Below, in pieces: positions 1-7,235 of a stretch of DNA of 14,085 nucleotides. Numbering within the stretch: position 1 is the first letter of the stretch; each line of letters starts with the position of its first letter. Source of the DNA: Pseudomonadota bacterium. Its GTDB lineage: Bacteria > Pseudomonadota > Alphaproteobacteria > Azospirillales > Azospirillaceae. The DNA lies in assembly GCA_023416455.1 (NCBI GenBank), contig JAEZHQ010000155.1, positions 1 through 14,085 of the forward strand, written 5' to 3'. The notes beneath the pieces were generated by a model, which was given only the letters and a program-made list of their open reading frames with translations, ran no database searches and was not told the origin of the DNA. Position numbers and translations under genes: made by a program.

Positions 1-42
1 CCGCCCGTCCGGCGCCGCCCGTCCGACGCCGCCCGTCCGGCG
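1..42. repeat. Three tandem copies of a 14-bp GC-rich repeat
   Basis: The unit CCGCCCGTCCGGCG occurs at 1-14, 15-28 and 29-42. The middle copy differs by one base (GACG for GGCG). The array may continue left beyond the window. It lies 25 bases before the tautomerase start codon, in its presumed leader or in the end of an upstream gene. The 14-base period is not a multiple of three, which argues against a repeated peptide. No function is assigned. Confidence 0.8.
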
Positions 43-67
43 CCACCTTTGTCCCGGAGCCCCCGCC

Positions 68-463
68 ATGCCCTTCGCCGCCATCCGCATCCTCGGCGCC
101 CCCCTGCCCGAGGCAACCCGCGCCGCCCTGGCCCGGCGCACCACCGACCTCCTCGCCGGCCTGCTCGGCAAGCGGGCGGAGGTCTCCGCCGTCCTGGTGG
201 AGGCCGTGCCCGACGGGCGCTGGACCGTCGGCGGCGCCGCGGTGGCGGCGGCGGCCCACATGGAGGTGCTGATCACCGCCGGCACCAACACGGCCGAGGA
301 GAAGGCGCGCTTCGTCGCCGCCGCCGACGCCATGCTGCGCGAGGCGGTGCCCGGCCTGCCCGCGGCGACCTACGTGGCGCTGCGCGAGCCGGCGGCCGAA
401 AGCTGGGGTTACGGCGGCCTCACCCAGGCGGGCCGCCGGTCCGCGGCCGTCCCCCCGCCCTGA
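68..463 (+). CDS. Tautomerase-superfamily protein (4-oxalocrotonate tautomerase-like)
   Basis: A 131-aa cytosolic protein. It begins Met-Pro, so removing Met would expose the N-terminal proline that acts as the general base in this superfamily. An opening beta strand (PFAAIRI), a helix with an Arg/Lys-rich end near residues 15-36, and a second strand-helix unit (MEVLITAGTNTAEEKARF, 65-82) fit the beta-alpha-beta fold. At 131 aa it is about twice the 62-aa 4-oxalocrotonate tautomerase, so one chain may hold two beta-alpha-beta units, as in MIF or cis-CaaD relatives. The segment ESWGYGG at 111-117 looks like the conserved C-terminal part of such proteins. A GGAG sequence about 8 bases before the ATG supports the start. 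The substrate is unknown. Its last 44 bases overlap the 3' end of the opposing CorA-like gene. Confidence 0.7.
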   Translation: MPFAAIRILGAPLPEATRAALARRTTDLLAGLLGKRAEVSAVLVEAVPDGRWTVGGAAVAAAAHMEVLITAGTNTAEEKARFVAAADAMLREAVPGLPAATYVALREPAAESWGYGGLTQAGRRSAAVPPP

Positions 464-2102
464 GGAGGAGGGCGAGCTTCTCCCGCCCGCCGAGCCGCTC
501 GTCCGACAGCGACTCCAGCAGGTCGGCGAGGCGCTTGGATTTGACGACGCTGAAGAGGATCAGCGCCGCCGTCGGCACGGTGACCAGGATGAACATCCCG
601 ATCCGCGCCGGCAGCGGCTGGTCCGCCGCGGCGATCAGGTTCATGCCGAGGAAGCCGGTGACCAGCGTGCCGATCATGCTGACCACCGTGACCACGGTCA
701 GCCGAAGCACCGTGTTGGCCTGCCGGCGCAGGCCGTCGCTGTCCAGATAGTCGCTCATGTCCTGCACCTCGTCGCGGATCTCCGCGTAGAGGCGGTCGGT
801 GCCGAGATGGTCCGACCACAGGCGGAAGAGGTCGCGCAGCGGACCCTGGATCGACAGTTCGTGGAACCAGTAGCGGTGCGTGAAGCGCAGGAAGACCTCG
901 AAGACCTGGCGGATGTCGCGCTTGAACCGCTTGACCGACTCGGTGCGCGCGATGTCGAGCTGGCTGACCGCCTGGACCAGCCGGTCCGACAGCATCAGCA
1001 GCGCCGCCCGGTGGAAATGCGCGATCAGACCGAGCAGGAAATACTGGTGCCGGAACTGCCCGAGCAGCCCGTTCTCCGCATCGACGTAGAAGGGGTCGCC
1101 CTCCGGGCCGACCATGACCATGGCGTGGCCGCAGCACAGGATGCGGCTGCGCGTCCAGGCGCCGCGGACCTCCGGATCCCAGTAGCGGTCGTAGCAGTAG
1201 CGCCGCTCGAACCCCTCCAGGAAGGCGGGCGCGAAGGGCAGCGCCGCATCCCCGCCGGCGGTCCCGGCGGCGGCGGGCGGCGCGGCGAAGGCCAGCCGCA
1301 CCCAGTCGGCGCGGCCGAGCCGCTCCGGCTCGTCCAGCGACAGATAGGCGGCCACCGGCATCCGCTGGTATTCGAGCTGGCGGTAGCGCAGCAGGCCCGG
1401 CTCCCCGGAATGGTGCAGGACCAGCGGGTGCAGCAGGAAGGCCCAGTGGGCGGCGATGCAGGGCGCCCGGTTCCGGCACACGAAGGACAGGTACTTGTCC
1501 TTGCGCTCGTAGTCCGACACCGCCAGCACGGTGCCGTCGGCCCCGATCCATTCCACCCGGTCCGGGCACTGCGCGGCGGTTCCGTCCGGACCCCAGGCCG
1601 AGGGGTAGGTGCGGCCCAGCCGGAACAGCGCGTCCTGCACGCGGTCCAGCGGAAGCTCCGCCCCGACGATCTCCACGGCCAGGATGGCGACGTCGACGTC
1701 GTGGAAGAAATAGAGGTCCACATGGGCGACGGCGAAGCGCTCGGCCGCCTCGCCCCGGCGCAGGACGGCGCGCATTTCGGCCACGTCGCGCCGCCGGAAC
1801 ACGCGCAGGGGAGAGGCGCCGTAGCCGCCGCCGGCCGCCGCCCCCGCGCCGCGCGCCGTTCCCTCGCCGTAGAGGAAGCGCTGCACGTGCGGCAGGAAGG
1901 CGACGAACTCGCCGTAATGGCGCTCCCGGAACTCGGCCGGGTCCTGGGTGAACTCGTCGCCCAGCTCCTGCCAGGCGCAGCCGGCGCCGCCCAGCCATTC
2001 CCAATGATTCTGGATCTGCGCCCCGGCCTTCAGCGGCATGAGCTGCACCGGCCACAGCAGGATGGCGCGGAACCTGCGGACCCGGATCGCATCCTCGGCC
2101 AT
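420..2102 (-). CDS. CorA-like divalent metal transporter with long N-terminal domain
   Basis: A 560-aa inner-membrane protein. The C-terminal end has the CorA/MIT layout: a long helical region (about 375-465), a first membrane helix (about 468-489) ending in the hallmark GMN motif at 486-488, a short loop, and a second membrane helix (about 500-519), followed by a charged tail. The GMN motif forms the pore mouth in CorA-family Mg2+ channels. After GMN the sequence runs LIAAADQPLP and lacks the MPEL-type loop of classical CorA, so ion choice (Mg2+, Co2+, Zn2+ or other, import or export) cannot be inferred. The soluble N-terminal part of about 370 aa is much longer than in typical CorA (about 320 aa in total). 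The gene is probably the last of the asmA-like/SLC13/CorA operon. A strong ribosome-binding site fixes the start. Its 3' end overlaps the convergent tautomerase gene. Confidence 0.75.
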   Translation of the reverse strand: MAEDAIRVRRFRAILLWPVQLMPLKAGAQIQNHWEWLGGAGCAWQELGDEFTQDPAEFRERHYGEFVAFLPHVQRFLYGEGTARGAGAAAGGGYGASPLRVFRRRDVAEMRAVLRRGEAAERFAVAHVDLYFFHDVDVAILAVEIVGAELPLDRVQDALFRLGRTYPSAWGPDGTAAQCPDRVEWIGADGTVLAVSDYERKDKYLSFVCRNRAPCIAAHWAFLLHPLVLHHSGEPGLLRYRQLEYQRMPVAAYLSLDEPERLGRADWVRLAFAAPPAAAGTAGGDAALPFAPAFLEGFERRYCYDRYWDPEVRGAWTRSRILCCGHAMVMVGPEGDPFYVDAENGLLGQFRHQYFLLGLIAHFHRAALLMLSDRLVQAVSQLDIARTESVKRFKRDIRQVFEVFLRFTHRYWFHELSIQGPLRDLFRLWSDHLGTDRLYAEIRDEVQDMSDYLDSDGLRRQANTVLRLTVVTVVSMIGTLVTGFLGMNLIAAADQPLPARIGMFILVTVPTAALILFSVVKSKRLADLLESLSDERLGGREKLALLLRAGGRPRTGGPPG

Positions 2103-2106
2103 GGCG

Positions 2107-2115
2107 CCTCCTCCC
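2107..2115 (-). promoter_or_regulatory. Strong Shine-Dalgarno sequence of the CorA-like gene
   Basis: Read on the minus strand this is GGGAGGAGG, ending 4 bases before the ATG at 2102, with the GGAGG core at usable spacing. It decides the start of the CorA-like gene and suggests efficient translation independent of the upstream SLC13 cistron, which ends 34 bases before this start codon. Confidence 0.7.
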
Positions 2116-2136
2116 GGCAGATCCCCTCCAGCATAC

Positions 2137-3912
2137 TCAGCCCGGGGCCAGAGGCCAGAAGATCGCGATGGCGGTGGTGCCCAGCACGACCACGATCAGC
2201 GACAGCGGCAGGCCGAGCCGCCAGTAGTCGCCGAAGCGGTAGCCGCCCGGCCCCATGACCAGCGTGTTGCACTGGTGGCCGATGGGGGTGAGGAAGTCGC
2301 AGGCCGCCCCCACCGCCACCGCCATCAGGAAGGCATCGGGCCGCAGCCCGAGATGGCCGGCCAGGCTGGCCCCGATGGGCGCCATCACCAGAACGGTGGC
2401 CGCGTTGTTGAGGAAGGGCGTCACCGCCATCGCCGCCACCAGGATCAGGGCCAGCGCGCCGACCGGCGGCAACCCCTGCGCGGCGTGCGACAGCCAGCCG
2501 GCGATCAGCTCCGTCCCGCCGGTGGTGCGCAGCGCCTCGCTGACCGGGATCAGCGCGCCCAGCAGGATGAGGATCGGCCACTCGACGGACTCGTAGGCGT
2601 CCTTCAGGGTCACCACACGCAGCGCCATCATGGCCACCGCCGCGCCGAAGAAGCCCAGCGCCACCGGGACCATGCCGGTCGTCACCAGCGCGATGGCCAC
2701 GGCCAGGACGGCCAGTGCGGTCCACCGCTTCGGCGTGCGGCCGATGGCGAGGTCGCGTTCGGCGAGCGGGAGGCAGCCGAGCGCGGCCAGGGTGTCGCCC
2801 CGCCCGGCCGCCCGGACCTGGAGCACGACGAGGTCGCCGGGCTGGAAGCGCACCCGCCGCAGGCGCTGGCGGACGGGCCGGCCGCGGCGGCTCAGCGCCA
2901 GCAGGTTGGCGCCGTGGCGCTCGCGCAGGGCGATCTCCTCCACCGTGTTGCCGACCATCGGGGAGCGCTGCTCCACCACCGCCTCCAGCACCGCGATGTC
3001 CTCCTCGCTCTCCACCCCCTCCAGCCGCTTCTCGTGCATCAGCTCAAGCCCGGCCCGCTTGACGATCCCGGCCAGCGCCTGGGTGTCGGCCTCCAGCACC
3101 AGCACGTCGCCCTCGAACAGGACCCAGTGGCCGGACGGCACGTAGCGCCGGTGCCGCTCGCGCAGGATGGCGGCCACCGTCACATCGCCGTCGGCGAAGC
3201 TCTCCAGCTCGGCGACCGTGCGGCCGACGAAGGGCGAGCCGGCGGGCAGCCGCGCCTCGGCGGTGTAGTCGTCGATGGAAGCCCCGCCGCTGGCGGCCGC
3301 GGCCCGCCCCGACGGCAGCAGCCGGTGGCCCACCGCCAGGAAGGCCACCCCCGCCACCGCGACGACGAGGCCGACGGGGGTGAAGTCGAACATGCCGAAG
3401 GGCTCGCCCACCATCTCCGCCCGCAAGCGGCTGACGATGACGTTGGGCGAGGTGCCGATCAGGGTCATCAGCCCGCCGAGCAGCGAGCCGAAGGCCATGG
3501 GCATCAGCAGGCGGGACACCGGCGTGCCGGTGCGCCGCGCCACCTGCATGGCGATGGGCATGAAGATGGCGAGCGCCCCGATGTTCTTGACCACCGCCGA
3601 CAGCAGCGTCACCGCCGCGGTCAGCACCAGGACCTGCGAGGCGGGCGTCCTCATGCGGGCGCCGAGCGGGCGCATCGCCGCCTCCACGACGCCGGAGCGG
3701 CCGATCGCCGCGCTGATCACCAGGGCCGAGCCGACGATGACGATGATGTCGTCGGAGAAGCCGCGGAACGCCTCGTCCGGCCGGACGATGCCGGCCCCGA
3801 CCGCCGCCAGCAGGGCCAGCAGGGCCACCAGGTCGTAGCGCAGACGGTCCCAGATCAGCAGGGCGACGGTCGCGCCGATGATGCCGAAGGCGAGACTCTG
3901 GTCGAGGGTCAT
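2137..3912 (-). CDS. SLC13-family permease with two RCK_C (TrkA-C) domains
   Basis: A 591-aa inner-membrane transporter of the DASS/ArsB-NhaD (ion transporter superfamily) type. Two membrane halves, residues about 5-200 and 395-588, flank a soluble segment at about 212-378. That segment carries two RCK_C-like units, each with the pattern 'SPFVGRTVAELE' (226-237) or 'SPMVGNTVEEIA' (317-328) and ending near a 'GDVLVLEA' or 'GDLVVLQV' strand. Each membrane half has the family's re-entrant loop signature: GTSPN at 153-157, and NNAAT at 502-506 with TPIGHQCN at 542-549. Family members exchange Na+ or H+ with sulfate, dicarboxylates or other anions. Those with internal RCK_C domains are often annotated as sulfate or anion permeases, but the substrate cannot be told here. 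It starts 30 bases after the AsmA-family stop and ends 34 bases before the CorA-like start, so it is probably the middle gene of an operon. Confidence 0.85.
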   Translation of the reverse strand: MTLDQSLAFGIIGATVALLIWDRLRYDLVALLALLAAVGAGIVRPDEAFRGFSDDIIVIVGSALVISAAIGRSGVVEAAMRPLGARMRTPASQVLVLTAAVTLLSAVVKNIGALAIFMPIAMQVARRTGTPVSRLLMPMAFGSLLGGLMTLIGTSPNVIVSRLRAEMVGEPFGMFDFTPVGLVVAVAGVAFLAVGHRLLPSGRAAAASGGASIDDYTAEARLPAGSPFVGRTVAELESFADGDVTVAAILRERHRRYVPSGHWVLFEGDVLVLEADTQALAGIVKRAGLELMHEKRLEGVESEEDIAVLEAVVEQRSPMVGNTVEEIALRERHGANLLALSRRGRPVRQRLRRVRFQPGDLVVLQVRAAGRGDTLAALGCLPLAERDLAIGRTPKRWTALAVLAVAIALVTTGMVPVALGFFGAAVAMMALRVVTLKDAYESVEWPILILLGALIPVSEALRTTGGTELIAGWLSHAAQGLPPVGALALILVAAMAVTPFLNNAATVLVMAPIGASLAGHLGLRPDAFLMAVAVGAACDFLTPIGHQCNTLVMGPGGYRFGDYWRLGLPLSLIVVVLGTTAIAIFWPLAPG

Positions 3913-3927
3913 GCGGCCCGCCGCTCC

Positions 3928-3954
3928 ACCGCCCGGCGCACTCTATCGGGCGGT
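3928..3954 (-). promoter_or_regulatory. Hairpin at the AsmA / SLC13 junction
   Basis: ACCGCCCG at 3928-3935 is complementary to CGGGCGGT at 3947-3954, giving a perfect 8-bp stem with an 11-base loop. It covers the TAG stop of the AsmA-family gene (3943-3945) and ends just upstream of the SLC13 ribosome-binding region. There is no T-run after it on the minus strand, so it is not a standard intrinsic terminator. It could tune mRNA processing or SLC13 translation; this is inference. Confidence 0.45.
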
Positions 3955-5949
3955 TCCTGAGGGCGCGGCCTTGCCGCCGCCCGCGGAATTGCCGGACCGG
4001 GAGTTCGGCTTGGCCGGCGAGCGGGCGTCGTCGACCAGCCGGCCGCAGTGCGGCTGCTCGCCGCTGCCCGGGTCGAGGAAGGGCAGCACGCTGGCCAGCG
4101 GGGTCAGCAGCACGCCCAGCGCCACCGCCGCCGCCCCGCGCGCCGCCGACTCGCCCGGATCCACCCCGATGGCGGGGTCGCCCAGCGTGCCGCGCACATG
4201 CACCGGGACATGGGTGGCGAAGATCTGGGGCTCCTTGGCCCGGCCCAGAACGCGCAGGTCGAGCCGCTCGTTGCGCAGGTCGATGGTGCCGTCCGCCGTC
4301 ACCAGCGTCTCCGGGGTGTCGAGGACCAGGGCGGCGGCGCGCATCACCCCCTTGTCCACCGCAAGGTCGGCGACCAAGCAGTTGAAGGGAAGCGGCTGGT
4401 CGCCGGTCAGAACCACCCCCAGCGTTTCCAGGATGTTGGTCTTCAGCCCCTTGACCGCCAGGCTGGTGATGCGCCCGCCGTCCACCGCGACGCCGATCTT
4501 TCCATCGGCCGAGGCCAGGAGGTCGGCCACCGTGGAGCCCTGCCCGGCGAGCTGGATGCGGCCGGCCGCGGTGCCGCCCATCTCGCGGGCGAAGGGGGTC
4601 TCGCGGAACAGCTGGGCGAGCTTGACCTGCCGCACCTCCAGGTTGGCGCGCAGCGACGGCACCGTCCGGCTGCCGTCCAGCACGGTGCTTCCGGCGATGC
4701 GCCCGCCGCCGACGCCGAGCGCCAGCGGATCGGCGGTCAGCCGGCCGTTCTCCAGCTTCAGGTGCGCGCTGAGGTCGTCGAGCGGCGAGAAGGGGGCTTC
4801 CACCCGCTCCCCCCGGAACCGCACGTCCATGTCCGCGTTGCGCAGCTTCTCCAGCGGCACCGGGGTGGCCGGGAGGACGCGGTCCTTCCCCTTGGTCGGG
4901 TAGTCCCCCCTGCCCTCCGGCGAGGCTCCGACGAAGCCCGCCAGATCGACCGCCGCCAGCCGGCGGGAGGTGAGGTCGCCGGTCACCTTCGGCCGCTCGC
5001 CGCCGACGTCGACCGCCACGGTGCCGGACAGGTCGCTCTCCCCCACCTTTCCCTTCATCCCCTCGAAGCGCCACACCGGCCCCTCGCGCCCGAGATGCCC
5101 GGACAGGCTGTAGGGGCGCGTCTTGGGAGTGGGGATGCCGAGGATCGGGAAGACGTCGGCGAGGTCGTCGCCGCTGAGTTCCACCGACAGGTCGACGCCC
5201 TCCATCTTCACCGGCTCGGCGATGGAGCCCTCGATCCGGCCCTGGGTCTTGCCGACGGCGGTCTCCACCTTCAGCGGGTAGGGCCGGGGGTTGTCGCGCA
5301 GATACTGGAGCGAGCCGCCCTCCACCCGCAGCGTGAAGGGCTTGCCGGCGAAGGAGCCGTTGCCGTCGAGCCGGACCTGCTGCTCCCCGCTGCCGCCGAC
5401 GGCGGTGTTGATCCCGCTGTCGATGTCGATGGCGCTGGTGGGATCGCGGTAGCGCAGGCGGCCGTCCTCGACGAGCAGGCTTTCGATGATGGGAATGTCG
5501 CCGCGATCGTCGGGGGTGGCGGCCTCCTTGGCCGCCTCCTTGCGCGGGTCCGGCCCACCGAAGGCCCAGTTGGGCTCGCCCTCCCGGTTCTTCTCCAGGA
5601 TCAGCTTGGGCGCGGTCAGGCGCAGCTCCGGGAACTCGTAGTCGCCGCGCAGGAGCGGCCACAGCCGGAGCTGGGCGTCGAGCGCCTTCAGCTCCACCAT
5701 GGTCGCCTCGTCGCTCCATTCCCGGTTGGCGACCCGCACCCCCTCCACACGGATGCGGATCGGGTCGCCGAGCCGGACCGAGAGCGGCCCGTCGATGGCG
5801 ACCTCGCGGTCCAGCGCCTTGGTCGCCTGGCGGGCGAGGAAGCCCCGGGCGTCGTTCCAGTCGACCAGCGCCAGCGCGAGCCCCGCCCCCGCCGCGACCA
5901 CGACGACGAGCCCCAGCAGCCCCAGCCCGATCCATTTCAGCACGGCCAT
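3943..5949 (-). CDS. AsmA-family envelope protein
   Basis: A 668-aa protein from the chosen start. The N-terminus is a single membrane anchor (residues about 3-29, rich in Leu, Val and Ala), followed by the AsmA signature 'DWNDARGFLARQATKAL' and a conserved 'LRLWPLLRGDYEFPELRL' segment. The rest is long, strand-rich and periplasmic, with a C-terminal AsmA_2-like part (roughly 420-610) and a low-complexity Pro/Ser/Gly/Lys tail. AsmA-like proteins sit in the inner membrane, project into the periplasm and are linked to outer-membrane assembly and phospholipid transport. A longer reading starts at 5985, but it adds only a 12-residue polar leader. The ATG at 5949 has a GGAAGGGGG ribosome-binding site and places the membrane helix directly at the N-terminus. 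It is probably the first gene of the minus-strand operon. Function in this organism is inferred from family only. Confidence 0.85.
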   Translation of the reverse strand: MAVLKWIGLGLLGLVVVVAAGAGLALALVDWNDARGFLARQATKALDREVAIDGPLSVRLGDPIRIRVEGVRVANREWSDEATMVELKALDAQLRLWPLLRGDYEFPELRLTAPKLILEKNREGEPNWAFGGPDPRKEAAKEAATPDDRGDIPIIESLLVEDGRLRYRDPTSAIDIDSGINTAVGGSGEQQVRLDGNGSFAGKPFTLRVEGGSLQYLRDNPRPYPLKVETAVGKTQGRIEGSIAEPVKMEGVDLSVELSGDDLADVFPILGIPTPKTRPYSLSGHLGREGPVWRFEGMKGKVGESDLSGTVAVDVGGERPKVTGDLTSRRLAAVDLAGFVGASPEGRGDYPTKGKDRVLPATPVPLEKLRNADMDVRFRGERVEAPFSPLDDLSAHLKLENGRLTADPLALGVGGGRIAGSTVLDGSRTVPSLRANLEVRQVKLAQLFRETPFAREMGGTAAGRIQLAGQGSTVADLLASADGKIGVAVDGGRITSLAVKGLKTNILETLGVVLTGDQPLPFNCLVADLAVDKGVMRAAALVLDTPETLVTADGTIDLRNERLDLRVLGRAKEPQIFATHVPVHVRGTLGDPAIGVDPGESAARGAAAVALGVLLTPLASVLPFLDPGSGEQPHCGRLVDDARSPAKPNSRSGNSAGGGKAAPSGTAR

Positions 5950-6128
5950 GCGCCGCCCCCTTCCCTCCCCGGCCTGACTCGTCAACGGTCCAGCGGGGCG
6001 GAGAGCGACACGCTACCCCCTTTGGGCCGGCGCTCCGCAGCCTTGTGATGAATTTAACGAAAAGTTGAGACAATCGTGGCTGTATTCGCCAACCGTCGTG
6101 ATCGGGACTTCGGGAGCCGGCCAACTCC
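5950..6128. promoter_or_regulatory. Divergent intergenic region
   Basis: A 179-base region between the AsmA-family gene (minus) and the 367-aa unknown gene (plus). The ribosome-binding site for the AsmA-family gene lies at 5956-5965 (GGGAAGGGGG on the minus strand). A block at about 6046-6070 (TGATGAATTTAACGAAAAGT) is clearly AT-richer than its surroundings and is the likely promoter core for one or both genes. No -35/-10 pair of acceptable quality and spacing was found, so no promoter hexamers are assigned. Confidence 0.5.
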
Positions 6129-7232
6129 ATGCGTTCACTTACGAATTTCGCTCCCTCGACCTTCGAGGAGCGCGGCGCCGCCGTGGCCTTCACCACGCCG
6201 GTCCTCGCGCAGACCCGCGTGCGCCAGGACAGCCGCGGCCAGCTCGAGGTGCTGGTCCCCAACCTGTCGGCGGGGCGCGGCGTCTATGTGGTGCCGTGGA
6301 AGGGGCTGCCGCTCGCCTTCCCCATGACCATCCACGACCGCATGCTCCAGGATCTCATCCAGCAGGGCGGCGGCTGCTCGCCGGAGGACATCCGCAAGGC
6401 GGTTCTGGAGGTGGCGTGCTGCGGGTTGGCCGGCCCGGCGGCGGCGGCGGCGGCCGAGGCCGCGCTGAAGGACGAGGAGGAGCAGCGGCTCCTCATCAAC
6501 TTCCAGCTCATCACGGAGGTGATGAGGACGGTCGGCCTGGAATCGGCGGACATCCTGCGCGCCGGGCTGGCCTCCGAGGAAGGCCAGCGGTTGACCCGCC
6601 GCTACATGACCCGGGCGGCGCACAGCCTCTCCATCGAGCCGACCGGGCTTTACGGCCGCGTCGCCGAGCTGGCGGCCTGCCTGGAGCCGATCGGCCTCGC
6701 CGCCTCCCCCCGGCCGGCGCGCCTGCGCCGCCTGATGCGCGATCTCCAGGGGTTCCGCGACAGCCTGGCCGACTGGACCGCCGACAACCCCTCGGAAGCC
6801 GTCCCCATCGCCGGCTTCTGCGTCGAGGTGGCGGACCACACGCTGGCCCAGGCGCGCGCCGTCGTGGAGCAGATCGACCAGGCGGTGACCGCCTTCGAGG
6901 CGCTGCTGCGCCAGTGGGACGCCCGGCGCGCCCTGCTGCGCCGGGCCGCCGCGCGGCTGTCCTGGCTGCTCGACGGCTGGAGCTTCCTGATCGCCACCTG
7001 GGCGGAGGCCCAGGCCCGCAGCCGGCACGAGCAGGACCGGGCGGTGCACGAGCTGTTCCGCGTCCTGCCGCTGCTGCCCCGGGAGGAGGACCGCGCCGAC
7101 CAGGCGCTGGCGGCGGATCGGGTGATGGCGGCCAACCGCCGCTCGGTGCGGGCCTATGTGGACTGGCGCAGCGGCCAGCTCGACATGGACCTCGTCATGC
7201 GCATCGAGGCGATCAAGGAAAAGGCGGCCTGA
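6129..7232 (+). CDS. Conserved-looking protein of unknown function, first of a pair
   Basis: A 367-aa protein that I do not recognise. No signal peptide or clear membrane segment is visible. Residues about 15-62 look strand-rich, with an alternating hydrophobic pattern around 'LEVLVPNLSAGRGVYVVPW'. The remainder is mostly helical: an Ala-rich stretch near 104-112, acidic 'KDEEEQRLL', and an aromatic cluster 'RLSWLLDGWSFLIATW' near residues 277-292 inside a long run of amphipathic helix. The lack of repeated charge blocks, and third-position GC as high as its neighbours, support a real native gene. The ATG at 6129 has only a weak purine-rich stretch (GGGAG about 12 bases upstream). The next gene starts 3 bases after its stop, so the two are very likely translated together and work together. 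Role unknown; the helical make-up would suit a protein-protein scaffold, which is speculation. Confidence 0.75.
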   Translation: MRSLTNFAPSTFEERGAAVAFTTPVLAQTRVRQDSRGQLEVLVPNLSAGRGVYVVPWKGLPLAFPMTIHDRMLQDLIQQGGGCSPEDIRKAVLEVACCGLAGPAAAAAAEAALKDEEEQRLLINFQLITEVMRTVGLESADILRAGLASEEGQRLTRRYMTRAAHSLSIEPTGLYGRVAELAACLEPIGLAASPRPARLRRLMRDLQGFRDSLADWTADNPSEAVPIAGFCVEVADHTLAQARAVVEQIDQAVTAFEALLRQWDARRALLRRAAARLSWLLDGWSFLIATWAEAQARSRHEQDRAVHELFRVLPLLPREEDRADQALAADRVMAANRRSVRAYVDWRSGQLDMDLVMRIEAIKEKAA

Positions 7233-7235
7233 GCC

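Noticed and set aside
6043..6088. TTG-containing hexamers (TTGTGA, TTGAGA) as a promoter for the 367-aa unknown gene
   Set aside because: No -10-like hexamer lies at 16-18 bases from either; the nearest candidate (TATTCG) is only 12 bases away.
3044..6262. A 1072-codon open frame on the minus strand
   Set aside because: It lies out of frame across the AsmA-family and SLC13 genes. Its translation is mostly Arg, Gly, Pro and Ala with no family motifs, as expected of an open frame in GC-rich DNA.
6439..6456. GCG/GCC triplet run
   Set aside because: It encodes an ordinary poly-alanine stretch in a helical protein and is not a distinct repeat element.
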